Source: an uncultured Alphaproteobacteria bacterium
Lineage (GTDB): Bacteria > Pseudomonadota > Alphaproteobacteria > RF32 > CAG-239
DNA: 64,000 nt
Reading direction: 5' to 3'
Assembly (NCBI GenBank): GCA_949493535.1
Contig: CASZWJ010000006.1
Coordinates: 18,666 to 82,665, forward strand
Within the stretch, counting starts at the first letter, position 1. The number at the start of each line of letters is the position of its first letter. Under the pieces are notes generated by a model. The model did no database searches. It saw only the letters and a list, made by a program, of their open reading frames with translations, and was not told the DNA's origin. A program made the translations under genes and the position numbers. Of this stretch, positions 9,612 to 18,308 are shown piece after piece.

Positions 9612-11876
9612 TTAATAGATTTCAATACCATGGTCGTAGGCATAGGAAATTAATTGCGGGCGCAATGTTTTTTTCTGAGATTTCAATAAGGTATGAACAT
9701 AATCCTCAACATCTTCCACATTCATTGTCCGCACCATGCTTTTTACTCTGCCGAAAGAAGAGCCCGACATTGACAAATTGCGAAAGCCCAAACCGATTAA
9801 AGCCATTGCTTCAATCGGGTTAGATGCCATTTCGCCGCAGACAGAACAATAAACGCCGGCTTTATTCGCTTTGCTGACAATTTCGTTCATCATGGTTAAA
9901 AACGGCGCTGACAAAACATCATAGCGTTCGGTAAGGCGGGGATTTCCCCTGTCGCAGGCAAAGACGAACTGAGCCAAATCATTAGTGCCGATTGAGATAA
10001 AATCAGCCTGCTGCAAAATGGCGTCCAATTGGAAAATGACCGACGGCACTTCTATCATCAGCCCTATATTAACTTTTTTCGGCACCTCGGAACTCCGGCG
10101 TTTTTCTTTTTCCAGCTCCAGCAGCAAGGTTTCTTTAGCTTCTTCAAACTCTGAAACATTGGCAATCATCGGAAACATAACATTCAGCTCTTTGCCTGCG
10201 GCGGCGCGCAGAAATGCCCTCATCTGTTTGCGCAGAATCGCACGGCGGTCAAGCGTAATGCGAATCGAACGCCAGCCGATAGCCGGATTTTCTTCGCCGA
10301 CGTTTCCCCAATAAGGCAAAAGTTTGTCGGAGCCGACATCCAAACTGCGGAAAGTTACTTTTTTGTCGCCGGCTCTGTCCATAAGCTCTTTATAATAGGA
10401 AACCTGTTGGCTGACATCGGGCATAATATCTGATGCCATAAAAGGAATCTCGGTCCGGTATAAGCCGATACCGTCACAATTGGTCGTTTCAATATAATCT
10501 AAATCAAAAGCAAGCCCGACGTTCAAATACAAATTGATTTTAACACCGTCTTTGGTTTCGGCCGGAAGTTCTTTCAACTCAGCCAGCTTGGCCTGAAGCT
10601 TATCCCGTTCGGCCAATTTTGCTTTGAATTTTTCCTGAACAATGGCCGACGGATGCATATATACATATCCGTCCGTTCCGTCAACGCCTATCAATTCCCC
10701 TGTTTTGGCTTCTTCAAAAACGCCTTTGATTTTGGCAACGACAGGTATTCCCAAGGCTTTGGCAACTATCGCCACATGCATGGTCGGCGTTCCGTCCTCA
10801 ATGATAAGGCCGCGGATTTTGGTATAGTCATAATCCATTAAATCGGCCGGTCCCATGGTTTGGGCAACAACGATTATATTATCGCCGTCAACGCCTTTAA
10901 CCGAGCCGAAATCTCCGCTCAAATATGACTGCATGCGATCAGAAACGTCTCGCAAATCATGCAGACGCTCTTTAAGATAACTGTCATTTGTGCCGGACAG
11001 GCGGTTCCACATATCTTCATACGCCCGCTCGACGGAAGCTTCTGCCGTCAACCCGCTTTGAACATTATCCGAGAGCTTTTTATACCAGCCCTTGTCTCTG
11101 GCAAACATACGGTAAGCATCCAAAATATCGACATGCTCGCCGATACCGAGCTTGGCAGAAGCCAGTTTTTGATCCAAATCTTCATTCATGCGGGCGAATG
11201 CCGTTTCTAACCGGCTCAGTTCTTTATCTTTATCTTCGGCAAAGATTTTTGTCACGGCTTGTCTGCGGCGGTGAACAACTGCCACGCCCAGACCATATCC
11301 TTTGCTTAAGCTCAGGCCTTTTAACTTTTCGCGCTCATTTAAGTTGCTGCTTTTGTAAAACTTTTTCTTAAACTCATTCATCTCTTCAGACGAAACAATT
11401 TCGCTTAAGACCATGGCAACCGTTTCGAGAATCTCAATATCCAAAGCGGAATATTCGCGCATTTGTTTATTTTGCAAGGACAAAACTCCGATTGAACGGC
11501 TCCAGCGAATCAGCGGCACGCCGATAAACGATTTGTATTCTTCCTCGCCCAATTCCTGCTTATGAACAAATTTAGGATGACCCCAAGCATCTGCTACGCT
11601 GAGCGTCCGGCTGTTTTGGGCAACTTCGCCGGTAAGCCCTTCGCCAAACCGGAATGAAACATTGTGCAATGCCTCGGGATTAAAGCCGTAAGATGCGAAA
11701 AGCTCTAACCGGTTGCCGTCAACGGCAATATAACACGAAGCGGCATCGGCAGACATTTGCCCAGCAATAATTTTTACGATATCTGACAGTTTATCGGCAA
11801 GCGTGTCCTGACGTTCTGTGATTGTCCGCAACTTTTGTAAAATTTCCATCGCTTTGTTGATTGCCGAAGACTGCAT
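9612..11876 (-). CDS. ptsP: Phosphoenolpyruvate-protein phosphotransferase PtsP (enzyme I Ntr)
   Basis: About 754 residues from the ATG at 11874-11876; a TTG five codons upstream is possible but less likely. An N-terminal GAF domain (about 15-165) precedes a complete enzyme I: the phospho-histidine segment DGTPTMHVAIVAKALGIP, PEP-binding GIGLYRTEIPFM, and the C-terminal Cys loop YCSVCGEMAS. PtsP transfers phosphate from PEP to NPr in the nitrogen-type PTS, a regulatory chain. The residue before the active His is Met, where most homologues have Ser. No ptsN, ptsO or rpoN is in the window. Confidence 0.93.
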   Translation of the reverse strand: MQSSAINKAMEILQKLRTITERQDTLADKLSDIVKIIAGQMSADAASCYIAVDGNRLELFASYGFNPEALHNVSFRFGEGLTGEVAQNSRTLSVADAWGHPKFVHKQELGEEEYKSFIGVPLIRWSRSIGVLSLQNKQMREYSALDIEILETVAMVLSEIVSSEEMNEFKKKFYKSSNLNEREKLKGLSLSKGYGLGVAVVHRRRQAVTKIFAEDKDKELSRLETAFARMNEDLDQKLASAKLGIGEHVDILDAYRMFARDKGWYKKLSDNVQSGLTAEASVERAYEDMWNRLSGTNDSYLKERLHDLRDVSDRMQSYLSGDFGSVKGVDGDNIIVVAQTMGPADLMDYDYTKIRGLIIEDGTPTMHVAIVAKALGIPVVAKIKGVFEEAKTGELIGVDGTDGYVYMHPSAIVQEKFKAKLAERDKLQAKLAELKELPAETKDGVKINLYLNVGLAFDLDYIETTNCDGIGLYRTEIPFMASDIMPDVSQQVSYYKELMDRAGDKKVTFRSLDVGSDKLLPYWGNVGEENPAIGWRSIRITLDRRAILRKQMRAFLRAAAGKELNVMFPMIANVSEFEEAKETLLLELEKEKRRSSEVPKKVNIGLMIEVPSVIFQLDAILQQADFISIGTNDLAQFVFACDRGNPRLTERYDVLSAPFLTMMNEIVSKANKAGVYCSVCGEMASNPIEAMALIGLGFRNLSMSGSSFGRVKSMVRTMNVEDVEDYVHTLLKSQKKTLRPQLISYAYDHGIEIY

Positions 11877-11980
11877 ATTTACAAACCCCAAAATTTTCTG
11901 TTGTGCTTTTCTTTATATCCATTATATTAGTCGACATCAAGTTAATTAATTTATAAATTATAAAAAAAGGACTAAAAATT

Positions 11981-12349
11981 ATGGCTAATAATTACAAACG
12001 GGGCGACAAGGACAATCGCCCTTGGGGCACATGGGAAGTTTTAGATTCCGGCGACGGATTTTGCGTTAAAAGAATTTGCGTTACTCCGGGCAACATCCTC
12101 TCCTTGCAGTTGCACCATTTTCGCTCTGAGCATTGGATTATCGTGAAAGGCGAAGCCGTTGTTACATTGGGCGATGAAAAAATCGTCAAGAAAGCAAATG
12201 AGTCCGTTTATATCCCTGCTGAAACGAAGCACCGGATTCAGAACGACACGGCTGAAAACATGGAATTTATCGAAATCCAAACCGGCGACAATCTCGACGA
12301 GAACGACATTGTCCGCTTTGAAGACAGTTACGGCCGTTGCGCAAAATAA
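11981..12349 (+). CDS. Stand-alone cupin of the type II phosphomannose isomerase family
   Basis: 122 residues, a single beta-barrel cupin equal to the C-terminal domain of ManC/AlgA enzymes. The signature PWGTWEVLD, SLQLHHFRSEHWIIVKGEA and YIPAETKHRIQN gives the metal-binding His set. In bifunctional homologues this domain isomerises fructose-6-phosphate and mannose-6-phosphate; here the guanylyltransferase domain is absent, so the protein may be a free isomerase or a sugar-binding regulator. It is divergent from ptsP and is followed by a terminator. Confidence 0.85.
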   Translation: MANNYKRGDKDNRPWGTWEVLDSGDGFCVKRICVTPGNILSLQLHHFRSEHWIIVKGEAVVTLGDEKIVKKANESVYIPAETKHRIQNDTAENMEFIEIQTGDNLDENDIVRFEDSYGRCAK

Positions 12350-12373
12350 CTTTTGGATAAGCAGAAAAAAAAC

Positions 12374-12408
12374 AAAGCCCCTTGCCTGACAACAGGCTTG
12401 GGGCTTTT
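12374..12408. terminator. Bidirectional intrinsic terminator
   Basis: Stem AAGCCCC..GCCTG / CAGGC..GGGGCTT with loop ACAA. It has four T on the plus side after the cupin gene, and a longer T tract on the minus side after the stop of the gene at 12422, so it can serve both converging genes. Confidence 0.8.
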
Positions 12409-12421
12409 ATTGTTGAAAAGA

Positions 12422-13051
12422 TTATCCGTAAATTTCTTCATAAATCCTTTCAATTTGTTCGCTGTCAGAGGGATGCTTTTCTTTCAAAAAAAGCATCACA
12501 CCATGCTCCCGTATAAATCCGCAAAAGAACTTGCTCTTAAGAATTTGCCTATAACTCGGATTATCTAAAGTCACGCTTCCTGCTTTGAGTTCCTCATACA
12601 AACATCTTGCTTTCCTCACAAAGAATTCGAAATCACGAAACTTTGAAAAAATCTTCTCGTCTAATAAGAAATAATTTTTCGCAGAAAATTCTTCACCGTA
12701 GAAATCTTTGAACAATTGGCAATCAAGTTCGAATTTTGCCCGAGGATTATCCTGAAGTTCTTTTAATACCGCGATTATTACCTTCAGAGAGGGAATAACC
12801 ATTGCTTCATCTCTGGCATACTTAGCACGAAATCCGTAATAGTAAGACAAAAATTTAGGCAGGCTTTTCACAAATTCCTGATCTTCCCGTTGTTGACGCC
12901 GCTCACACATTTCTTTGATAATTATGCGGCTGGTTCGACAAGGGCAAGTTTCTATCAAAAGCTGTTCATTTTTGAACTTATACTTCAATTCGGCCCCACA
13001 ACAGGTGCAGAGCATTCTTCCATCTTGGATTTTGATTAAATTTTTTTCCAT
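12422..13051 (-). CDS. Hypothetical protein with N-terminal zinc-ribbon-like cysteines
   Basis: 209 residues. The N-terminus has CTCCGAELKYKF followed about 20 residues later by CPCRTS, a CxxC...CxC arrangement that could hold a zinc. The rest is predicted mostly helical, charged and without membrane segments. It lies 42 bases downstream of another unknown gene (13094-13552) on the same strand and is probably co-transcribed with it. No family is recognised and no function is proposed. Confidence 0.65.
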   Translation of the reverse strand: MEKNLIKIQDGRMLCTCCGAELKYKFKNEQLLIETCPCRTSRIIIKEMCERRQQREDQEFVKSLPKFLSYYYGFRAKYARDEAMVIPSLKVIIAVLKELQDNPRAKFELDCQLFKDFYGEEFSAKNYFLLDEKIFSKFRDFEFFVRKARCLYEELKAGSVTLDNPSYRQILKSKFFCGFIREHGVMLFLKEKHPSDSEQIERIYEEIYG

Positions 13052-13093
13052 GGTTTTGAAGTTTTTAATAATATTAGCTAAAACAGTAAAAGA

Positions 13094-13552
13094 CTAAGCA
13101 AAAGCTTCAAGTAACGCATCGATTTCAGCGACTTTGTCCTGATAAGCTTTTGTCTTTTTCAGATAGGCGGCAAATTCGGCACGGTGACAATAATCTTTGC
13201 CGCATAAAAATTCCGAATTGAGCAAATCAGCAAGCACAAGATTATCCAAAGGAATGTTCTTTTCTCGCAAATCTCTATCCAGTAAGGCAGCATACAACAG
13301 GGTTTCATCAATGTCTTTGACTTGATTTTCTGCCATATGCTTTTTTAACTGCTCAGGATTTTGGCGCAGCTGATTACTGCAATCCATTAAAGTGCTATAA
13401 AGGTCAACATCGTAGACAAAGGTTATTGCCTCTTGTGTCTGACCGTGAAAAGCAATGTAATGCCGATATAATTCACACAAGCCGGCAACGGCTTCATCAG
13501 TAAAATCTTCACCAAAATAATTGTTCTTGGTTCCGAAGATGTAATTAAACAA
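13094..13552 (-). CDS. Hypothetical helical protein
   Basis: 152 residues, soluble and mostly helical by sequence (many Leu, Glu, Lys, Ala), with five cysteines scattered rather than in a clear motif. It begins MFNYIFGTKNNYFGEDF. It precedes the zinc-ribbon-like gene by 42 bases on the minus strand. Not recognised. It could be a phage- or effector-derived gene given its neighbours, but nothing in the sequence proves that. Confidence 0.6.
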   Translation of the reverse strand: MFNYIFGTKNNYFGEDFTDEAVAGLCELYRHYIAFHGQTQEAITFVYDVDLYSTLMDCSNQLRQNPEQLKKHMAENQVKDIDETLLYAALLDRDLREKNIPLDNLVLADLLNSEFLCGKDYCHRAEFAAYLKKTKAYQDKVAEIDALLEAFA

Positions 13553-13674
13553 AAAAATCTCAGAAAATTCGAATCTGAGTTTTGCGATAATTTTTAACTA
13601 AAAGCCGTTTTATATATAGCAATCTCTTTTTATGTTTATTTTTTCAAGCGCCTCACAAATAGACAAAATATTTC

Positions 13675-13703
13675 TTGAAATTTTGTACAAACTCATGTAT
13701 AGT
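13675..13703 (+). promoter_or_regulatory. Sigma-70-type promoter for the kinase-like gene
   Basis: TTGAAA at 13675-13680 and TATAGT at 13698-13703 with an exact 17-base spacer, 27 bases before the ATG at 13730. An AAGGA ribosome site lies between. Confidence 0.65.
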
Positions 13704-13729
13704 GTGATTCTAATTTCAAGGAAAAATTT

Positions 13730-14662
13730 ATGAATAATATTGATTTACCAAGCACTGAGGAAATTCTTTTTGCAATGAGCGAACAACCTCTCGGCGAAGG
13801 TTGCGAAGCAAAAGTGTACAAAATTCATACAAACCCGAAATTTACGACACGGGTCAGTTTAGAGTGTCCGCCTCTTGGCGAATTGGCTAAAATCATTAAA
13901 GAAACACCTATTCACAAACAAAAAAACATATTCGACGACAGAAATTTTGCTCAAACCCTGGCATATTGGAAAGATCCGAAAAACCCCGCTCAGCCTTTGC
14001 TGACGGTAAATTTCTATTGCCCCGGCATTTCTATTGAAGTCCATAAGTCCGGACGTCCGAAACCGGACAGCGAAGAAGCATTAATCCGCACAAAAGTCTT
14101 AAGCGAAAGCATTTTGGCTTTGCCGGACAGCTCCTTTGACGACCTTTATGACGATTTGCTTTTCCTGTCTTCGCGCAAGCATTCGATAGACGTGGGCGGC
14201 GGATTGTTCAACAATACAGGCAATATTCTATACTCTGCCGTCGACAACCGGATGTTCATCATTGATTTGCAGCCGTTTTTACAAGATCATCCGGGTATTC
14301 CCAGAAACCAAAAAAAAGGGTTTAATATTCCGTTGTATTTAGCCAGAGGATTGCTGCCCGGCGCTTATTGTTATAAAGACGAACATTGTAAAGACCCTGA
14401 TTTGATTGAATACCGAACAGCAATTATCGAAAAAGTTATTTCCGGCGCCAAACGCAATAACCTGAATGATGTCGGCGGCTATCTTAAGGGCAGTATGGAC
14501 AATATGCTCAACTATTGGAAAGTCCAATTAAAACTGCTCAATATTCCTGAGAAATATCACGACAACATGCTGACCAGAATAGGCTCAGTCAAAGATAAAA
14601 ACCGATACGATTCATCAACCGACTTTCAAACTTATATCCGTGTCTCAGGTATGGAAATGTAA
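13730..14662 (+). CDS. Kinase-fold-like protein, possible effector or pseudokinase
   Basis: 310 residues, no signal peptide or membrane segment. Residues 21-32 (LGEGCEAKVYKI) look like a kinase glycine-rich loop. Residues 151-181 contain HSIDVGGG, then NNTGNIL and IIDLQ, which resemble the HxD...N catalytic loop and the metal-binding Asp of aminoglycoside-phosphotransferase or protein kinases. A clear beta-3 lysine is not visible (the expected place reads TRVSLE). This is pattern recognition only. The gene is monocistronic with its own promoter and terminator. It could be an active kinase, a pseudokinase or a secreted effector. Confidence 0.55.
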   Translation: MNNIDLPSTEEILFAMSEQPLGEGCEAKVYKIHTNPKFTTRVSLECPPLGELAKIIKETPIHKQKNIFDDRNFAQTLAYWKDPKNPAQPLLTVNFYCPGISIEVHKSGRPKPDSEEALIRTKVLSESILALPDSSFDDLYDDLLFLSSRKHSIDVGGGLFNNTGNILYSAVDNRMFIIDLQPFLQDHPGIPRNQKKGFNIPLYLARGLLPGAYCYKDEHCKDPDLIEYRTAIIEKVISGAKRNNLNDVGGYLKGSMDNMLNYWKVQLKLLNIPEKYHDNMLTRIGSVKDKNRYDSSTDFQTYIRVSGMEM

Positions 14663-14692
14663 AAAAAATCCCCCATTCAAGGGGGATTTTTT
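14663..14692. terminator. Bidirectional intrinsic terminator
   Basis: AAAATCCCCC-ATTCAA-GGGGGATTTT followed by T-run; between the converging kinase-like gene and the isochorismatase-type hydrolase. Confidence 0.85.
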
Positions 14693-14696
14693 ATAA

Positions 14697-15242
14697 CTAG
14701 GTCCGTTTTGCCCATACTTCTTTAAATTCAGCCGAACGGGAATTTTCAAGCCATTCAAAAATTGTCATTTCTACCGTCACAACGTCCACATTATTTTGCA
14801 ACAAACGCTGGATGCCTAAAGCGCTCTGCATTCCGTTGCGGGAAGAACATGCGTCCGCCACAACAAAAACTTCATATCCCGCTTTGTGCAAATCAAGCGC
14901 TGTCTGCAAAATGCAGAGATGCGTTTCAAGACCGGCAACAACAATCTGTTTTTTTCCCGATTGTTCGATCGCGGCGCGGATTTCCGGATTTTTGTAGCAG
15001 GAGAAAGTGTCTTTTTCATGATAATTAATGTCATCTCCCAGCACAATGCGCAAATCAATCATTGTCGGACCGAAACTTTTATGGTTTTGTTCGGCAACAA
15101 CAAAAGGAATATTCAGTTTTTTGGCAATATCTAACAGAGAGGCACAACCGTTGATAACATCGCGCGGGCTTTCCTGAGCCGGAGCCAGGTGTTCCTGAAC
15201 GTCAATTATCAACAATAAAGAATCATTGCGGTTCATTAACAT
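14697..15242 (-). CDS. Isochorismatase-family cysteine hydrolase
   Basis: 181 residues from the ATG at 15240-15242, which has AAGGA 8 bases upstream. A longer frame to 15302 lacks such a site. The family catalytic triad is visible: Asp in LLLIIDVQEHL, Lys in YHEKDTFSCYKN and Cys in GLETHLCILQTA. Members hydrolyse isochorismate, nicotinamide, N-carbamoyl compounds or oxamate; the substrate cannot be read from the sequence. The gene stands alone between a terminator and a divergent gene. Confidence 0.85.
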   Translation of the reverse strand: MLMNRNDSLLLIIDVQEHLAPAQESPRDVINGCASLLDIAKKLNIPFVVAEQNHKSFGPTMIDLRIVLGDDINYHEKDTFSCYKNPEIRAAIEQSGKKQIVVAGLETHLCILQTALDLHKAGYEVFVVADACSSRNGMQSALGIQRLLQNNVDVVTVEMTIFEWLENSRSAEFKEVWAKRT

Positions 15243-15337
15243 TTCGGTAGTCCTTATAAATAGGTTATTGACTATCTTAACAAAATACATAATACTTCGC
15301 AATAAGTAATTTTAACAGTAAAAACAGAAGAAATACC

Positions 15338-16210
15338 ATGAAATTTTCAGATTTAGGCTTAAGCGAAAAAACAATTCAGGCAATTGACGAATTCGGGATT
15401 ATCGAGGCCACAACAGTCCAAGGCGACGTTATCCCCTCAATTCTGCAAGGCAAAGACGTGTTTACTATAGCGCCGTCCGGATGCGGCAAAACAATGTCTT
15501 ATGTTTTTCCGCTGGTCGATATTATCAGCAATAAAGAAGGGCAGAATATTTTAATTATTACTCCTGATTCCGAGCAGTCTGTCATGGTTTCTGACCGTCT
15601 GGCCGTTTTCAATAAATATCATGAAATTAACGAAACAACCGTGAAAGACAAAGACGAAGACATTAATGACGAAGCAAATGTTGTTATCGGTTCTCCCGAT
15701 TTACTGGTCGATTTGGTTGAAAACAGCCGTTTTGATTTTTCCAAAACCAACATTTTGGTTGTAGACGATATTAATTTAATCAAAAAGAACAAACAATTAG
15801 ACAATCTGGAAAAGATTTTGGAAATCCTGCCGGCAGAAAAACAAAACATTGTTTATACCAACCGCCGTTCAAAAGAAACGCAGTCTGTTTTGGAAAAGAT
15901 TTTGAAAGCGCCGGAAGAAATAAAGGTCGACAAGGCAAAAGAACAAGAAGCGGCCAAAGCCATTCAGCAACCGGCAGCTCCGGCAGAAAAACCAGCCAAA
16001 CAGAATAATAAAAATCAAAAAAATCGCAACAAACCGGCGCGCAGCAGCGTTAACCCGCAACAAGACCCCGAAGCTATGGAGCTGGCAAAAAAATACAATT
16101 CATTTAACGGGCGCGTTCCCGAATTTATCCTTAACAAAGGGATTTTGGCTGATGATAACGGCAGCAATGCCTGCAACATTGAGCAAAATAAAATATCAAC
16201 TCCTTATTAA
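15338..16210 (+). CDS. Half-length DEAD-box-like protein, RecA1 domain only
   Basis: 290 residues. A DEAD-box helicase N-lobe is recognisable: Q-motif region (FSDLGLSEKTIQAIDEFG), Walker A APSGCGKT (45-52) and a motif II position reading VVDDINL (141-147) where DEAD would stand. After about residue 190 the sequence turns into a basic, Lys/Asn/Ala/Pro-rich tail, and the whole RecA2 domain (motifs IV-VI with the arginine finger) is missing. It ends in a clean terminator, so this is not simple truncation at a junction. It may bind ATP and RNA but should not unwind by the canonical mechanism. Confidence 0.75.
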   Translation: MKFSDLGLSEKTIQAIDEFGIIEATTVQGDVIPSILQGKDVFTIAPSGCGKTMSYVFPLVDIISNKEGQNILIITPDSEQSVMVSDRLAVFNKYHEINETTVKDKDEDINDEANVVIGSPDLLVDLVENSRFDFSKTNILVVDDINLIKKNKQLDNLEKILEILPAEKQNIVYTNRRSKETQSVLEKILKAPEEIKVDKAKEQEAAKAIQQPAAPAEKPAKQNNKNQKNRNKPARSSVNPQQDPEAMELAKKYNSFNGRVPEFILNKGILADDNGSNACNIEQNKISTPY

Positions 16211-16223
16211 TGAAAACCAGTAT

Positions 16224-16255
16224 AAAAAAATCCCCGACTTTCGGGGATTTTTTTT
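16224..16255 (+). terminator. Intrinsic terminator after the DEAD-box-like gene
   Basis: AAAATCCCCGA-CTT-TCGGGGATTTT followed by eight T. Its A-rich left side also allows function on the minus strand for the small lipoprotein gene. Confidence 0.8.
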
Positions 16256-16266
16256 GAAACCGGCGG

Positions 16267-16416
16267 TTACCAAGGAACTCCGTTAATACATTTATCCGGT
16301 TCCCGATCGCAAATATCATTGCCTATTTTATATAGCCTTTCGCGTTCAGGCTTGAGCTTGCCGACTTCGCATCCGGCCAAAGCCACGAGGAATATTATCA
16401 ACATTATTTTTTTCAT
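16267..16416 (-). CDS. Small lipoprotein, 49 residues
   Basis: An ATG at 16414-16416 preceded by GGAGAATAAAA opens a 49-codon frame. The N-terminus MKKIMLIIFLVALAGC is a lipoprotein signal with a perfect lipobox (LAGC, Cys16). The mature part is about 34 residues with two more cysteines (ICDREPDKC). It may be an entericidin-like or other small outer-membrane-anchored peptide; no family is claimed. It lies 14 bases after the small membrane protein gene on the same strand. Confidence 0.75.
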   Translation of the reverse strand: MKKIMLIIFLVALAGCEVGKLKPERERLYKIGNDICDREPDKCINGVPW

Positions 16417-16430
16417 TTTTATTCTCCGGC

Positions 16431-16802
16431 TTAAAAAATTGAAACAACATTAACGGCAAGAAAGGCAAACATAATCAAACGCATTAACTGCTTTAACAAA
16501 GCGCTGCGGTCGAACTGCGCGGTAGTCCGCCATGTCCCTAACCAAACGGCAATGCAATAATAGAAAAAGAAACCGGTTATAAATAAATAGCATAATGTCC
16601 ATAATATGGCTAAAACATCCGGTTTAACAGGATTAAAAAAATGAAAATAATAATCGACAATCCGGCGGTTCATAATCCGTTTATCCAGCAGTTTCTCAAA
16701 AACATAAGAAACAGCCCGAAAAAATGAAACACCCAAAATGCCGAATTTCCAGAAAGTTTCCCCTAAACTAAATTCGCCACTCAGAAGCTTCTTTAACATC
16801 AT
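16431..16802 (-). CDS. Small membrane protein, unknown
   Basis: 123 residues, with two clear hydrophobic segments (about 64-86 and 108-123) and an amphipathic N-terminal third. It begins MMLKKLLSGEFSLGETFWKFG; Met2 may be the true start. It is co-oriented with and just upstream of the 49-residue lipoprotein. No family recognised. Confidence 0.65.
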   Translation of the reverse strand: MMLKKLLSGEFSLGETFWKFGILGVSFFRAVSYVFEKLLDKRIMNRRIVDYYFHFFNPVKPDVLAILWTLCYLFITGFFFYYCIAVWLGTWRTTAQFDRSALLKQLMRLIMFAFLAVNVVSIF

Positions 16803-16893
16803 TCATCCTTTTACTGTTGCAACAACTGCTATTGATAGTGGTCTATTTTCCGGCATAACGCAAGTTAAAAGTGTCAGTTTTAAGACATTCGCA

Positions 16894-16922
16894 TAAAACC
16901 CCGATATACAACCGGGGTTTTA
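16894..16922 (-). terminator. Intrinsic terminator after L-serine dehydratase
   Basis: TAAAACCCCG-N9-CGGGGTTTTA, immediately downstream of the sdaA-type stop codon at 16925 on the minus strand. Confidence 0.75.
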
Positions 16923-16924
16923 TT

Positions 16925-18307
16925 TTAACAGTTCGCCACATTTACAGCCAAGCCGCCTAATGAGGTTTCCTTATATTTATTATTCATATCGCGTCCGGTA
17001 TCAAACATGGTTTTGATAACACTATCCAGCGAAACGATATGTTCGCCGTTTCCTTTCATGGCAATACGGGCAGAATTGACGGCTTTGACCGCACCCATGG
17101 CATTGCGCTCGATACACGGCACCTGCACCAAACCGGACAACGGATCGCACGTTAACCCCAGATTATGCTCCATTGCAATTTCCGCCGCATTTTCAATCTG
17201 TTTGGCATTGGCTCCCATAGCTGCAGCCAAACCGGCCGCAGCCATTGAACAGGCAACGCCGACTTCTCCCTGGCATCCGACTTCGGCGCCTGAAATCGAG
17301 GCATTTGTCCGATACAGACTGCAAATGGCAGAAGCTGTAAGCAGAAAGATGCCTATGCCTTCTTCAACACTATGGTTCGACTTGTGGACGGCAAAGCGTT
17401 CAAAATAACGCAAAACAGCTGGAATCACGCCGGCTGATCCCATTGTCGGCGCAGTGACAATCTGCCCGCCCGAAGCATTTTCTTCGGCAACGGCAAACCC
17501 CCAAAGGTTAATCCAGTCAATCATTAAAAGCGGATCATAATCATTATTGCGGAATTTTTCTTCCAAACGCAGGTATATTTCATTAGCGCGGCGCGGAATA
17601 TTCAAACCTCCCGGCAAAACGCCTTTGGCATTCATGCCGCGGTCAATTGAATTCTGCATAATCCGGTGGATTTTTATCATGCCGCTCATCACGTCTTCTT
17701 TGGAACGCAAAGCACATTCGTTGGCCATAACCAAGGCGGCAATGCTTTTATTTTCCTTTTCGCAAAGAGCCATCAGCTCATCGCAGGTGTCAAAATTGTA
17801 CGGCACATTATAAGGCTCGCGCTCAATCCTTTTGGAAATTTCATCCCGACGGGCAATCGTGCCGCCGCCGACTGAGAAATACGTTTCTTCAAAAAGCAAT
17901 TCGCCTTCCGCATCAAAAGCCTTGAATGTCATGGCATTGGAATGTTCCGGCAAGAAGACGTCTTTTTTGAACACGATATCTTTATCCAAAACAAAAGCTA
18001 TAGCCTTTTCGTGGTCAGCCTGAAGAATCTTGTCTCGCTCAATTGCCAGCAGATAAGCTTTTTCGGGATCAATTTCTTCCGCTTCCAATCCCATTAAGCC
18101 ATAAGCAATTGCCTTTACCGTTCCGTGACCGATACCTGTCAAAGCCAAAGAGCCGAAAAGCGTTGTTTCCACTCTGGCCAGCCGGTCAAAAAAGCCGGCA
18201 CTTTTCAGGTTCTTAATATATCTCTTGGCAGCCCGCATCGGACCGACTGTATGCGAACTCGACGGCCCGACGCCAATCGAAAAAATCTCAAAAAAGCTGT
18301 AATACAT
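16925..18307 (-). CDS. sdaA: L-serine ammonia-lyase, single-chain iron-sulfur type
   Basis: 460 residues with the fused beta-alpha arrangement. N-terminal [18 protein letters not shown] is the family signature, and the C-terminal domain carries the [4Fe-4S] cysteines in [16 protein letters not shown] and [18 protein letters not shown]. It deaminates L-serine to pyruvate and ammonia. It starts 2 bases after the stop of the M49-like peptidase, so serine from peptide breakdown may be its substrate supply; that link is inference. Confidence 0.95.
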   Translation of the reverse strand: MYYSFFEIFSIGVGPSSSHTVGPMRAAKRYIKNLKSAGFFDRLARVETTLFGSLALTGIGHGTVKAIAYGLMGLEAEEIDPEKAYLLAIERDKILQADHEKAIAFVLDKDIVFKKDVFLPEHSNAMTFKAFDAEGELLFEETYFSVGGGTIARRDEISKRIEREPYNVPYNFDTCDELMALCEKENKSIAALVMANECALRSKEDVMSGMIKIHRIMQNSIDRGMNAKGVLPGGLNIPRRANEIYLRLEEKFRNNDYDPLLMIDWINLWGFAVAEENASGGQIVTAPTMGSAGVIPAVLRYFERFAVHKSNHSVEEGIGIFLLTASAICSLYRTNASISGAEVGCQGEVGVACSMAAAGLAAAMGANAKQIENAAEIAMEHNLGLTCDPLSGLVQVPCIERNAMGAVKAVNSARIAMKGNGEHIVSLDSVIKTMFDTGRDMNNKYKETSLGGLAVNVANC

Positions 18308-18308
18308 C

